DNA of 64,000 nt from Pseudochrobactrum kiredjianiae (GCF_030362795.1 NZ_JAUCBM010000003.1:62001-126000); one strand, 5' to 3'. Positions 45,088 to 54,328 are shown, counted from the first letter of the stretch. A program made the numbers and translations. Notes: generated from the sequence alone by a model not told the origin.

Positions 45088-46236
45088 GATAACCATCAGG
45101 TCAAGGCTGCTTTTCGACAGGCTCTCGGCAGGGCCATTGGTTGTCAGATAGGTCTGGCCGAGCGTCATGGCAGTATTGGTCTCGGAATCCATGATAATCA
45201 TATGAGCGAACAGCGTCATATCCGGCTCAATTCGCTCTGCACTGCCGGCATAGAACATCTGCGGATCCATCCATGAAGGCGTAAAGCGTGCGCCGACAGA
45301 GTAGCCGCAGGCATTGAGCCGGTGGCGTGTCAGTGAGTGCGCCTCCAGTACTTTGGCATGGGCTTCAAACACATCGCCAAAGGTTGAGGCAGGGGTCAGG
45401 GCGGCTTCTACAGCCAACAGGGCTTCATGCGCTGCATTGTAGAGTTCTTCATGACGCTTGGTGGTCTTGCCGGTCAGCACAGTACGCATCATCGGTGCGT
45501 GGTAGTGCCGGAAAACGCCGGACCATTCCAGTGTAAGCTGGTCGTTCTTATGCATTTGCCTGCGACCTGATTTATAGCGGCAAAGCAGGGCATCAGGGCC
45601 GGAGCCGATAATAAATTCATTGGCCGGAAAATCGCCGTCACCGAGAAAGTTGGCTTCCATCATTGCTGCCAGAATATTGGCTTCATTCGCATTCTTGCGC
45701 ATCTGCTCGAGAGCGGCATCATAGATTACATCGCTGAGCGCGGCAGCCTTGCGGGCATAGTCAACTTCCGCAGGGCTTTTGAGCAGGCGCAGACGATCCA
45801 CCATACCGGAGGCATCAATGACCTTGGCAAAGCTGTTGAGCTGCTCGTCAAGCTTGCGGCCGTTGGCGGCAGTCAGGCCGTGGGTCTGATACTCAACTCC
45901 GATGCGGGCGCCGAGCAAATCCATATCATTGAGCAGATTACGCAAATCCATTGCAGGATTGGCATTCTCACGGTCTGTCCATTGTACGATATGTTCAAGG
46001 GTCGATGTGTGGCGTGCCTGTCGCAGATCGGCAGAGCGGGTCATCAGCACCATGCTGCCGTCTTGCTTGACCACCAGACACTGGAAGAAGCAGAAACCGA
46101 ATGTGTCATAGCCGGTGAGCCAATACATGCTCTCTTGCGAGAACAGCAGCATCGCATCCAGCTTATTTTCGGCCATGCACAGCATCAGCCTGTCACGGCG
46201 AGCTGCAAATTCTTCCGGTGCAAAGTGAAGTGCCAT
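45085..46236 (-). CDS. M24/creatinase-fold protein (Xaa-Pro peptidase-like, metal ligands replaced)
   Basis: 383 residues from ATG 46236, which follows GGAGATAATT; the frame to 46305 has no site. Creatinase N-terminal domain (RRDRLMLCMAENKLDAML, SMYWLTGYDTFGF) followed by the pita-bread catalytic domain. Where metallopeptidases have Asp, Asp, His, Glu, Glu ligands this protein shows LTLEWSGVFRHYHAPMMRT, GYSVGARFTPSW and LFAHMIIMDSE; the metal set seems absent, as in creatinase or ectoine-hydrolase relatives. Substrate unknown. Its stop codon is provided by repeat copy 6. Confidence 0.8.
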   Translation of the reverse strand: MALHFAPEEFAARRDRLMLCMAENKLDAMLLFSQESMYWLTGYDTFGFCFFQCLVVKQDGSMVLMTRSADLRQARHTSTLEHIVQWTDRENANPAMDLRNLLNDMDLLGARIGVEYQTHGLTAANGRKLDEQLNSFAKVIDASGMVDRLRLLKSPAEVDYARKAAALSDVIYDAALEQMRKNANEANILAAMMEANFLGDGDFPANEFIIGSGPDALLCRYKSGRRQMHKNDQLTLEWSGVFRHYHAPMMRTVLTGKTTKRHEELYNAAHEALLAVEAALTPASTFGDVFEAHAKVLEAHSLTRHRLNACGYSVGARFTPSWMDPQMFYAGSAERIEPDMTLFAHMIIMDSETNTAMTLGQTYLTTNGPAESLSKSSLDLMVI

Positions 46237-46325
46237 AATTATCTCCGCATTGAACACATGACCATGCGGGCTGAAACCACTATCCAGCCTCGCAGGATCA
46301 TGCATGTTCTCTGAACCGGAAGCAC

Positions 46326-47105
46326 TTACTTCCGGAGTGCAATAGCGGCGATCTGGCGACCGTAATCCGGTTCCTTGCGGTGGGTGGTGCGGCGATAAGA
46401 GAAAAACCGCGCTTCATCCGCATAGGTACAAAGATTAAGAGATGCAGCCTGCACACCGCTCTTTGTCAGACGATCACTGATAAAGCTCCAAAGATCAAAC
46501 ATTTTACGCGCCGGATCGGTTGATGGGCGGAAATATTGTTCATAAGTCTGGTCACGGGCAGTGAACTCGGCCACGAATTCAGCCCCCACTTCATAATTGT
46601 CCTGACCGATGCATGGCCCCAGAACTGCGCGGATTTTTGACCGTTCCGCACCCAGATTGACCATGGCCTCGACAGTGTTTTCCAGAACACCGGCCAGAGC
46701 ACCGCGCCAACCGGCATGAGCGGAGCCGATAATGCCTGCATCCGGCTCGCAAAATAGCACGGGGCCGCAATCGGCACTCAGTGCCCCCAGAATCAGTCCC
46801 GGCACATTGGTCACCATCGCGTCGGCCTGAGGGCGCGGTGAAGGCAGTGCTTCAGTGATGGTCAGAACGGTTGGCGAATGCACCTGATAAAGGGTCTGCA
46901 GGTCTGCCGGTTGCAGGTCAAAATAAGCGGCAACACGGCGGCGGTTCTCTGCCACAGCTTCAGGGGCATCTTTCGAGCCAACGCCGACATTGAGACTATC
47001 GTAAATGCCGGAGGACACACCGCCAATGGTGGTAAAAAAGCCGTGCGCGATACGGTCATTGGTTTCAAGTAAAGGAGAGCGGATCGGATCAGGCATATTG
47101 GTCAT
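46326..47105 (-). CDS. pgeF: Peptidoglycan editing factor PgeF (laccase-domain, YfiH family)
   Basis: 259 residues. Motifs: FFTTIGGVSSGIYDSLN near the start, ADCGPVLF and HAGWRGALAGV (zinc histidines and cysteine), then GPCIGQDNYEVG and ASLNLCTYADEARFFSYRR. Family members remove misincorporated L-Ser from peptidoglycan precursors or act as purine nucleoside phosphorylases. Belongs to the lgt operon: 25 bases separate it from the upstream MidA-type gene. Confidence 0.92.
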   Translation of the reverse strand: MTNMPDPIRSPLLETNDRIAHGFFTTIGGVSSGIYDSLNVGVGSKDAPEAVAENRRRVAAYFDLQPADLQTLYQVHSPTVLTITEALPSPRPQADAMVTNVPGLILGALSADCGPVLFCEPDAGIIGSAHAGWRGALAGVLENTVEAMVNLGAERSKIRAVLGPCIGQDNYEVGAEFVAEFTARDQTYEQYFRPSTDPARKMFDLWSFISDRLTKSGVQAASLNLCTYADEARFFSYRRTTHRKEPDYGRQIAAIALRK

Positions 47106-47130
47106 GATAGTCTCTCTGGAGAATGAAATA

Positions 47131-48231
47131 TCAGATTGTTTTGAGGTCAGGGTAAGTGACGCTTAAGACTTTAAAAAGGCTGCCCATCTGGTTCGGTGCT
47201 GCCAATCGCTCCACATCATCGCGGATTTGCTCTTGCACAATCGCGGATTTGCCGGCACCGAGCTGACCGGCGCGGCTGAGCAATCCCATTCGCAGCAGGA
47301 AGTCACCTTGTTCCTCAGCTTTGATCGTGCAGCCAAAGCTTGCGGCTATTTGGGCGAGGGAGGCAAAGTCGACATGGGTGGTAATGTCTGCTTGGCCGGG
47401 CGCAGTAAACACATCCTGATAGGCATGCTGATAGAGTGCCTGCAAAGTGTTGCCGAAGCCGGCTTTATGTGAGCCGTAGTCAATCAGCAGGGCAGCGCCC
47501 TGATATTTGCGGATATGCTCGCTGATATGTTGCATCAGAGCGGAGCGTGCCGGTGAGGCTTCAAAAATTGTGCCTTCCGGTGCTGTTTCATGCCCCTTAG
47601 GCAGCAATGTAGGATCAATGCCGCCGGTACCTGCTGTGAAGCAGAGCTGCGGCTCTGTTTCAAAGCAGGTGGCGACCATGCGCTCAACAAAATGCCCTTG
47701 ATGCTTGACATATTGATGATCCGGCAGGGCATCGAACAGCTCATTGGCAACGAGGATCAGTGTGTTCTGCGGCACTTCCTCAAAACTCTTATACCAAGCT
47801 ATATGGGGTGCTGCACCCTCAAGCTTTTTCTTCTGCACACTCGTCAGGCGGTCGCTGGTTTCCACCATCGCAATATGGGCGCTGCGCAGCATATCGGGTG
47901 CGAGTTTGCCAGCCGCACGCAACAGGTCACTCATCAAAGTGCCGCGCCCGCCACCAATCTCGCAGATGGTGAATTGCGCAGGCTTGCCCAAGGCTTCCCA
48001 ATGGCTGACAACCCAGATGCCAATCAGTTCGCCGAACATCTGGCTGACTTCCGGCGCCGTGATGAAGTCACCTTTGGTGCCGAACGGCTCGCGGGTCATA
48101 TAATAGCCGCCGTCATGATCCGCGAGGCAGAATGCCATATAATCTGCAACGCTGATCGGCCCGCCATTGCTGATGAGGCGGATCAGGCGTTGTTTTAGCT
48201 TGTCAGCAGCAGGAATTGTCATTTCACTCAT
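47131..48231 (-). CDS. MidA/NDUFAF7-type SAM-dependent methyltransferase
   Basis: 366 residues, COG1565. Diagnostic blocks: GDFITAPEVSQMFGELIGIW, then FTICEIGGGRGTLMSDLLRA (SAM motif), LVANELFDALPDHQY and ALLIDYGSHK. The mitochondrial homologue methylates arginine of a complex I subunit; the bacterial target is not known to me. 3 bases downstream of lgt and cotranscribed with pgeF. Confidence 0.9.
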   Translation of the reverse strand: MSEMTIPAADKLKQRLIRLISNGGPISVADYMAFCLADHDGGYYMTREPFGTKGDFITAPEVSQMFGELIGIWVVSHWEALGKPAQFTICEIGGGRGTLMSDLLRAAGKLAPDMLRSAHIAMVETSDRLTSVQKKKLEGAAPHIAWYKSFEEVPQNTLILVANELFDALPDHQYVKHQGHFVERMVATCFETEPQLCFTAGTGGIDPTLLPKGHETAPEGTIFEASPARSALMQHISEHIRKYQGAALLIDYGSHKAGFGNTLQALYQHAYQDVFTAPGQADITTHVDFASLAQIAASFGCTIKAEEQGDFLLRMGLLSRAGQLGAGKSAIVQEQIRDDVERLAAPNQMGSLFKVLSVTYPDLKTI

Positions 48232-48234
48232 CGA

Positions 48235-49077
48235 TCAGGCCTTTGCCGCCGCGCGATTAGCGCGCACCATTGCCCAAGCGCCAAGCAGAACCATTGGCAC
48301 AGACAGAACCATGCCCATTGTCATCCAGTTACCGACGAGATAGCCGAGTTGTGCATCCGGCTCGCGGAAGAACTCCACCAGAATGCGCGACAGGCCGTAA
48401 CCGGCAACAAAGGCACCGGCGATAAAGCCCGGTGCTTTGAGCTTGTTGCCCTTCCAGATCAGCAGAGCGAGTACAAAGAACAGCACAAAGCCTTCAAGCG
48501 CTGCCTCATAAAGCTGGCTTGGGTGGCGTGGCAATGGCCCGCCATTCGGGAAGTATACCGCCCATGACACATCGCTGACGCGACCCCAGAGCTCGGAATT
48601 GATGAAATTGGCAATCCGCACCACGCCAAGGCCAATCGGCACACCAGCGGCAATCGTGTCAAACATGCTCCAGACCGGAATGCCGCGCTTTTTGGCAAAC
48701 AGGATCATGGCAACGGTGGTGCCGAGAATACCGCCGTGGAAGGACATGCCGCCGTCCCAAACAGCCGGTATTTCTAGCGGGTTACTGATATAAAAACCGA
48801 AATTGTAGAACAATACATAGCCAAGGCGACCGCCGATCACCACACCAAGGGCTGCCCAGAGCACAAAATCGTCCAGTGCGAGCGGATCCATCGGCGCATT
48901 ATTGTTCGGCCAGAGGCGTGCATTGTTGACAAGTTTTTTGCCGTACCACCAGGCGAACAAAATGCCGATGACATAGCCGATACCATACCAGTGAACGGAG
49001 AGCGGTCCTACCGAGAAGAGAACAGGGTCAATATTCGGGAAGGGGAGTGCAGCCATCATGATCTGCGGTTCGGTCAT
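48235..49077 (-). CDS. lgt: Prolipoprotein diacylglyceryl transferase
   Basis: Adds diacylglycerol from phosphatidylglycerol to the lipobox cysteine of prolipoproteins in the inner membrane. 280 residues, about seven helices. Signature [20 protein letters not shown] and [16 protein letters not shown] are intact. Start ATG 49077 (MTEPQIMM); an internal MM is 6 residues on. First gene of lgt-midA-like-pgeF. Confidence 0.95.
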   Translation of the reverse strand: MTEPQIMMAALPFPNIDPVLFSVGPLSVHWYGIGYVIGILFAWWYGKKLVNNARLWPNNNAPMDPLALDDFVLWAALGVVIGGRLGYVLFYNFGFYISNPLEIPAVWDGGMSFHGGILGTTVAMILFAKKRGIPVWSMFDTIAAGVPIGLGVVRIANFINSELWGRVSDVSWAVYFPNGGPLPRHPSQLYEAALEGFVLFFVLALLIWKGNKLKAPGFIAGAFVAGYGLSRILVEFFREPDAQLGYLVGNWMTMGMVLSVPMVLLGAWAMVRANRAAAKA

Positions 49078-49361
49078 TCTTCTCTCCGTTATGGCTGCGT
49101 TTGAAAATGCGCATTAAGATCAGCATCGGTTTGCTTTGCCGTTGATGAGGCATAGCGAATTTTCGGTCAGGATAAAAGTCTATTGCTTTTATGGCTTTAT
49201 TTCGCTGCCAGCCTTAAGCCGGTCTTAAATGTCCGTCAAAGTAAGGCTGTTTAGTCTTGCATCCTTTATAGTACGGGCTTATCTCAGAAGCAGAGATTGA
49301 TTTCCGTTGTGGCGGAATTTGTAATGATGCCGTCTGTAGCGGCTTTAAAAGAGGTGATGAT

Positions 49362-49655
49362 ATGAGTAATCCAACTGGTAAAGTTCTTGATGAACTCGCA
49401 AAACTCGTCACTGACGCTGCGGGTGCTGCTCAGGGTGTTCGTCGCGAAGTTGAAACCGCGATGCGTTCGCAGGGTGAAAAGCTGCTCAACACATTAGATG
49501 TTGTGCAACGTGAAGATTTTGAAGCAATGCGTGAAATGGCGGTCAAAACCCGTACTGAAAATAGCGCTCTGACTGTCAAAATTGCAGAGCTGGAAGAGCG
49601 TCTTGCTAAAATTGAGGCCGCGCTGGCAGAAAAGCCTGCGAAAAAAGGTGCTTAA
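49362..49655 (+). CDS. ubiK: Ubiquinone biosynthesis accessory factor UbiK
   Basis: 97 residues, BMFP family. N-terminal amphipathic part (KVLDELAKLVTDAAGAAQGVRREVETAMR) and a C-terminal coiled coil (LTVKIAELEERLAKIEAALA) that trimerises. Needed for efficient ubiquinone synthesis in other proteobacteria. Divergent from lgt over 284 bases; the GAGGTGATG site precedes the ATG. Confidence 0.9.
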   Translation: MSNPTGKVLDELAKLVTDAAGAAQGVRREVETAMRSQGEKLLNTLDVVQREDFEAMREMAVKTRTENSALTVKIAELEERLAKIEAALAEKPAKKGA

Positions 49656-50116
49656 GGGCTAAAAATCTAAAAGATTTTTTAACTTTTTATTCACAGGGGC
49701 GAATGCCTAAAAGCCCTTATTCCAGAATCGGTTACAGCGGCGCCCCATCGGGCGCCGTTTGTTCTTTCCACATGGTTTCTTAGAGTTTTGACAAAAAGGG
49801 CTGGTACTCTGACTCAGCATCAATAGACTGAAAACACTGTATGATTCGTAATCGGGTCATGAAGCAGGGCAGAAACGGGGAGCGGCGGAACGAAAGATTC
49901 AGCCGCACTGATCCGGTGGATGCGTCAGTGTAACAGTCATGTGTTTGCGCGTGTGTTGGAGGCGGGGTTGCAGCGTTTAGTAACTTTTGTCTCGGCCTAT
50001 TAACCAGTGTGTCTTTTGTGTGGCAATTGCTGCACAGTCGCACTCCGGCTGCGTGTTTATGACAGCCGGAATCCGGATTTTGCTTTCATAGGCAAGTCCA
50101 AAGACAGGGAACGAAC
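49656..50116. other. Intergenic region ubiK / YbjN gene
   Basis: About 460 bases with the ubiK terminator at 49738-49757. A minus-strand frame (49780-50043) lacks support. No repeat or RNA gene recognised; the promoter of the YbjN gene is expected here. Confidence 0.4.
49738..49763 (+). terminator. Terminator after ubiK
   Basis: CGGCGCCC (49738-49745), loop CATC, complement GGGCGCCG (49750-49757), then TTTGTTCTTT. Confidence 0.85.
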
Positions 50117-50617
50117 ATGAACCTTCTTGAGCTCGATATCGCTCGCGATGCACATCCGGTGGATGTCATTGAACAGGTTGCGCACGCCAATGACTGGGCT
50201 TTTGATCGTACCGGTGACGACGAGATTGCGGTTTCTGTTGTCGGTAACTGGACGGATTATCATCTTTCCTTTTCCTGGATGGAAGAGTTTGAAGCGCTGC
50301 ATCTGGCTTGCGCTTTTGATGTGAAGGTGAGCGAGCCACGCGTCAATGAAGTGATGCGCCTGCTATCGCTCATCAATGAGCAATTGCTCATGGGGCACTT
50401 TGATCTATGGCGACAGGAAGGGGCGATTATGTATCGCCAGTCCTTGCTGCTGGCAGGCGGTGCAAAGCCGACCAGCCGTCAGGTTGAAGTTCTGCTGGCC
50501 AGCGCACTGGAAGCTTGTGAGTGCTATTATCAGGCGTTTCAGTTTGTAATCTGGTCCGGTGTTCCGGCCAAGGAAGCTTTGCAGGGCGTGTTGTTTGAGA
50601 CTGTTGGCCGCGCCTGA
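50117..50617 (+). CDS. YbjN domain-containing protein
   Basis: 166 residues. Starts LLELDIARDAHPVDVIEQVAHANDW and contains HLSFSWMEEFEALHLACAFD and ECYYQAFQFVIWSG, as in alphaproteobacterial YbjN proteins. E. coli YbjN affects motility and stress resistance; function here unknown. In relatives I recall proC between this gene and csaA; it is missing here (71 bases only). Confidence 0.82.
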   Translation: MNLLELDIARDAHPVDVIEQVAHANDWAFDRTGDDEIAVSVVGNWTDYHLSFSWMEEFEALHLACAFDVKVSEPRVNEVMRLLSLINEQLLMGHFDLWRQEGAIMYRQSLLLAGGAKPTSRQVEVLLASALEACECYYQAFQFVIWSGVPAKEALQGVLFETVGRA

Positions 50618-50628
50618 GACAATACAAT

Positions 50629-50660
50629 AAGCGCTGTCCTGTTCGGGCGGGCAGCGCTTT
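50629..50660 (+). terminator. Hairpin after the YbjN gene
   Basis: AAGCGCTG (50629-50636) pairs with CAGCGCTT (50652-50659). A further TCC/GGG pairing closes the loop. Weak T run, so partial terminator or part of the csaA leader. Confidence 0.55.
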
Positions 50661-50688
50661 AAAAGACTATAGATATGTGGGGGATCGG

Positions 50689-51036
50689 GTGTCAGAGCAT
50701 CAGGAAATTACTTTTGCGGATTTTGAAAAAGTCGATATCCGTACCGGTACGATTATTGAAGCAGAAGTTTTCTCTCAGGCTCGCAAACCCGCCTATAAGC
50801 TGAAAATTGATTTTGGTGACGCAATTGGCGTTAAGAAATCATCGGCACAGATTACAGTGCATTATACACCGGAAACACTGATCGGGCGTCAGGTGCTGGC
50901 TGTTGTGAATTTTCCGCCGCGCCAGATCGGCCCTTTTATGTCTGAAGTTTTGACGCTCGGTTTTTCCGATGAAAATGGCGATATTGTGCTGGCGGCGACC
51001 GAGAAAAATGTGCCAAACGGTCGTAAGCTGATTTAA
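50689..51036 (+). CDS. csaA: CsaA-like tRNA-binding domain protein
   Basis: 115 residues from GTG 50689 (a longer frame to 50677 is possible). A single OB-fold EMAP/tRNA-binding domain: FADFEKVDIRTGTIIEAE, then KKSSAQITVHYTPETLIGRQVLAVVNFPPRQIG and LGFSDENGDIVLA. Dimeric, thought to be a secretion chaperone or tRNA structure-binding factor. Follows the YbjN gene by 71 bases. Confidence 0.9.
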   Translation: MSEHQEITFADFEKVDIRTGTIIEAEVFSQARKPAYKLKIDFGDAIGVKKSSAQITVHYTPETLIGRQVLAVVNFPPRQIGPFMSEVLTLGFSDENGDIVLAATEKNVPNGRKLI

Positions 51037-51133
51037 TATTATCGTATAAAAATAAGTATTTAATAATATAGATTATAGTTATGGGTTGTTGTTATGCTCA
51101 TAATGTCGTCATTGTGTTTTATATGCTTCTAAA

Positions 51134-51658
51134 TTATATTTGGGGCTGACATAGATAGCGTGTCTGCGTTTACTTGAACCACCAGTGTTGCAGAACCTTG
51201 ATGAGGTTGGCAACAGGGCGGTGATTGAAGCGCCATTCACACTCCTTGATGATTGGAAAAAGCGTGTCTGTACGGGCATTTGGGATGACAACGACATGAA
51301 CCTTGCCACCTCGTTTCAAGAGCCAGAAGACCGGAACTTTGCCCGCCGCGCCGCGCCCGCACTTGCCTTTCCTGCGTCCGCCGAAATAGCTTTCATCGAC
51401 TTCTATCTCGCCGCCTATCAAGCCCGGCTCTGATGCAACCAATTCCTCGAAAATCACTTCGCGGAGCTTGTGGAAGAACAGGATCGCTGTGTTGCGATTG
51501 ACGTCCGTCAACTCCGCCGCTGAGCGGGCCGTGATACCTGCGCAAAAATACTTTAAAAGCTCAAATTGAATACTTTTCGGGAGCCTGCTTCGCCGCCTTG
51601 CTATAATCATCTGACAAAAATAGCCTTTCTCAGCTATCTATGTCAGCCCCTTATATTT
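51134..51658. mobile_element. IS1595-family element, internally deleted (non-autonomous) with target duplication
   Basis: The element proper spans 51142-51650 (509 bp). Ends are an 18-bp perfect inverted repeat: GGGGCTGACATAGATAGC at 51142-51159 and its complement at 51633-51650. Identical 8-bp direct repeats TTATATTT flank it at 51134-51141 and 51651-51658, the target duplication size of IS1595-type elements. The only gene is a shortened transposase. The ends and target repeats are fresh, suggesting recent movement in trans from a full copy elsewhere. Confidence 0.92.
51170..51610 (-). pseudogene. IS1595-family transposase with in-frame central deletion
   Basis: 146 residues, while relatives of this zinc-ribbon-lacking subgroup have about 220. 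The N-terminus RRSRLPKSIQFELLKYF and the catalytic start EIEVDESYFGG plus GKCGRGAAGKVPVFWLLKRGGKVHVVVIP are kept. The sequence then jumps from LFPIIKE to CEWRFNHRPVANLIKVLQHWW; the missing part holds the second and third acidic residues (YTDTYRSY and the NGIENFWNQAK region in relatives). Reading frame intact, but catalysis is not possible. Confidence 0.88.
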
Positions 51659-51671
51659 TTAGGAGTGTGTT

Positions 51672-52085
51672 ATGTTTAGAGCAAAAGAATTTTTTATAGC
51701 ATTTTTGTTGGTTGCTATGGTTGGTACTGCCTATGCTGAGGCTAACAGCGAGAAAGAGACTGAAGCAGGCGACAAACCGCCGATGGTTATTTCTTCTGTC
51801 CGTGAACTTTCTGCGACGAGCATTGGTGATAAAATCACCTATTCAAAATCGTTTACCGTTTTCATTTCCAATATGAGCAAAAAACAATTACTTGATCTGG
51901 CGAAAGGCTGTTTCAAGGCGGTGATGCCGGATAAATCAGAGCGCAAAGTGAGCGTGATTGATGCAGTGCTGGCGCAGGGCAAATTGAAGCCAGATGAAAA
52001 CCGTTCGAGTTTTGTCGAGTTCTCAACGGATGATGACAGTATCTACAAGGCTGTAGCGGTTAAATATCAGATGGTCTGTCAGTAA
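51672..52085 (+). CDS. Exported hypothetical protein, IS inserted in its upstream region
   Basis: 137 residues; signal peptide about 1-22 (VGTAYA/EA). Mature part contains MVISSVRELSATSIGDKITYSKSF (read in two parts: MVISSVRELSATS and IGDKITYSKSF), with AKGCFKAVMP and a last cysteine, so one disulfide is possible. No family recognised. An AGGAG site lies 7 bases before the ATG. The IS1595 element ends only 21 bases upstream, so the promoter has been separated from the gene or replaced. Confidence 0.6.
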   Translation: MFRAKEFFIAFLLVAMVGTAYAEANSEKETEAGDKPPMVISSVRELSATSIGDKITYSKSFTVFISNMSKKQLLDLAKGCFKAVMPDKSERKVSVIDAVLAQGKLKPDENRSSFVEFSTDDDSIYKAVAVKYQMVCQ

Positions 52086-52092
52086 TACAGTC

Positions 52093-53424
52093 TTATGCCG
52101 GAATGCTGATAATAGCACGCAGCCCGCCCGTCGGGCTGCTTTCCAATGTGATGTCGCCACCATGATTGCGGGCTATGTCACGGGCAATTGCCAGTCCCAA
52201 ACCAGTGCCGCCGGCATCCTGATTGCGCGCTTCATCTAAACGAACAAATGGCTTGAAAACTTCTTCGCGTTTATCTTCCGGAATACCTGCGCCATCATCA
52301 TCAACCGTGATGGTCAGCCAATTGTCTTTATGTATTGCGGTGAGATGTACGGATTGCGCATAGCGGAACGCATTGCCGACCAGATTGCTGACCAAACGCG
52401 TAAACGCATTCGGACGTACCTGAATCTGGCTGCTGCCATGCATTTCACTCGAGAAGCCGCGATCACGCAGCTTGGCTTCTTCTTCCAGTTTGCGGAAGAG
52501 GGTTTGCAGATCAAGTACATCCTGCTCTTCACTGCCTTCACCGCGAGCAAAAGCCAGATAACCCTCCAGCATATTCTGCATGTCGGTGATATCTTGATTG
52601 AGCGGTACTGTATCAATCTTGGTGCCTGCAATCGCTAATTGCAGTTTGAAGCGCGTCAGGATGGTACGTAAATCGTGGCTGACTCCGCTCAGCATAGCTG
52701 TGCGCTGTTCAATCTGGCGCTCAATGCGCTCACGCATCTGTATGAAGGCAATGCCTGCCTTACGTACTTCTTCTGCGCCGTGCGGGTAGAAATCCGCTGG
52801 CATCGGTTGCCCTTTACCAAAACTCTCTGCGGCTTCAGACAATTGCTGGATCGGTTTGATCTGATTGCGCAGGAAGGCAATCGCGATGGTTAGCAGCACC
52901 AATGCCGTGCCGATCATCCATGTCAGGAAGATCAGCGTATTGGAGGCGTAGGCCTGACTGCGTTTGGCAAAAACGCGCAAGACTTTATCCTCCAGCTGAA
53001 TACGAATTTCCACCAGATCGGAATCCCCGACGGTATCAATCCAGAACGGACGATTGATCTGGCGGGTGATCTCTTCATTCAGGAAGTAATCCAGAATCGA
53101 GAAGAACGGTTTCGGCCCCGGTGGCGGCAACGGGGCAGGAGGCAGCACGGACACATTGAGATCTAACCGCTGTTGTGAAATGCGGATAATATTGGCGTAA
53201 TCCGGCTCTTGCGGATAGGTTTCCAGAATATCAATAATCGCCGAAATATCGCGCACCACGGCGGTGGAAAGCCGCTCGGTGACCATTTGCCAATGCCGTT
53301 CCATAAACACGAAGGCAATAACCGACTGCAACAGCACCATCGGAGCGATGATGATGATGAGCGAGCGTGCATAAAGCCGCTTGGGCATGCGCAAGGCCAG
53401 CCAGTCGGAAAACCGTCTCAGCAA
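52093..53424 (-). CDS. EnvZ-like sensor histidine kinase
   Basis: 443 residues: helix 1 (about 19-41), a periplasmic domain with a proline-rich turn (PPAPLPPPGPKPFF), helix 2 (about 162-184), HAMP, then the H-box SGVSHDLRTILTRFKLQL with H250 and an HATPase domain (NLVGNAFRYA, DDDGAGIPED, GGTGLGLAIA). Second gene of a regulator-kinase pair with the OmpR-like gene 50 bases upstream. Signal unknown; it corresponds to the RagB/EnvZ-type kinases of rhizobia. Confidence 0.9.
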   Translation of the reverse strand: MLRRFSDWLALRMPKRLYARSLIIIIAPMVLLQSVIAFVFMERHWQMVTERLSTAVVRDISAIIDILETYPQEPDYANIIRISQQRLDLNVSVLPPAPLPPPGPKPFFSILDYFLNEEITRQINRPFWIDTVGDSDLVEIRIQLEDKVLRVFAKRSQAYASNTLIFLTWMIGTALVLLTIAIAFLRNQIKPIQQLSEAAESFGKGQPMPADFYPHGAEEVRKAGIAFIQMRERIERQIEQRTAMLSGVSHDLRTILTRFKLQLAIAGTKIDTVPLNQDITDMQNMLEGYLAFARGEGSEEQDVLDLQTLFRKLEEEAKLRDRGFSSEMHGSSQIQVRPNAFTRLVSNLVGNAFRYAQSVHLTAIHKDNWLTITVDDDGAGIPEDKREEVFKPFVRLDEARNQDAGGTGLGLAIARDIARNHGGDITLESSPTGGLRAIISIPA

Positions 53425-53474
53425 AAGCTAATGTCTCCTGTTATGCCGCATACAGATCCGTTTGCTGGCTGCTC

Positions 53475-54182
53475 TTATTGCTCAATGCTCAGTTTGTAGC
53501 CGATGCCGCGCACAGTTTGCAGCCAGATCGGGTTGGCAGGGTCAACTTCGATTTTACGGCGCAGGCGGTTGATCTGCACATCAATTGTTCGTTCACCGAC
53601 TTCACCGTCCTGACCGGTCAGCTCATGGCGTGGCACAGTTTCACCGGCGCGTTCCGCGAAGATCGTCATAATATCCTGTTCGCGATCTGTCAGTTTAATA
53701 ACTTCGCCGCCCTGTTTGAGTTCCTTGCGCGGAATAGAAAATGTGTAAGGGCCGAAAACAATCTGCTCGATAATATGCTGTGTCGGCTGGGCACCGCGGC
53801 GCAAAATATTATTGATACGCAGCGTCAGTTCGCGCGGATCAAATGGCTTAGAGAGATAGTCATCGGCACCGGCTTCAAGACCATTAATACGGCTGTCGGT
53901 TTCCGACAGCGCTGTCAGCATCAGGATTGGAACCGACTTTTTCTCGCGTAGCGAGCGGGTCAGTTCTACACCGCTTTCGCCTGGCATCATGACGTCGAGG
54001 ACAATCAGATCAAAATCAATGCCTTCCAGCTTGCGGCGGGCTTCCTGTGCATTGGCTGCCATGGTCACACGATAGCCGGTCGTGCTTAGATATTGCGACA
54101 GCAAGCTGCGGATACGGGTATCATCATCAACCACCAGCAAATGCGGTGCATCGTCGGACAGAATTGTGTCTTCGCTGGTCAT
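53475..54182 (-). CDS. OmpR-family response regulator
   Basis: 235 residues from ATG 54182, after an AAAGGG site; a longer frame to 54242 is rejected. Receiver with phospho-acceptor D63 (DLIVLDVMMPGESG) and acidic pocket (VVDDD); a winged-helix domain with VKVGERTIDVQINRLRRKIE-type recognition helix. Pairs with the EnvZ-like kinase. Targets unknown. Confidence 0.92.
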   Translation of the reverse strand: MTSEDTILSDDAPHLLVVDDDTRIRSLLSQYLSTTGYRVTMAANAQEARRKLEGIDFDLIVLDVMMPGESGVELTRSLREKKSVPILMLTALSETDSRINGLEAGADDYLSKPFDPRELTLRINNILRRGAQPTQHIIEQIVFGPYTFSIPRKELKQGGEVIKLTDREQDIMTIFAERAGETVPRHELTGQDGEVGERTIDVQINRLRRKIEVDPANPIWLQTVRGIGYKLSIEQ

Positions 54183-54328
54183 TGGTTTTACCCTTTCAGT
54201 ACAGAGCTTTTGGTGCCTTTTAACGGGCGTGAAGCCAGTCATCTCATTCTTTATTGCTAGTCTTTACCTGCGTGTTTGGTTCGCGGATATACACACTATG
54301 TGAATGATGGCTGTTTATATTTACCGGT

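Noticed and set aside
47590-48198. Open frame of 202 codons on the plus strand
   Set aside because: Antisense to the MidA-type methyltransferase gene; no ribosome site and no recognisable motif.
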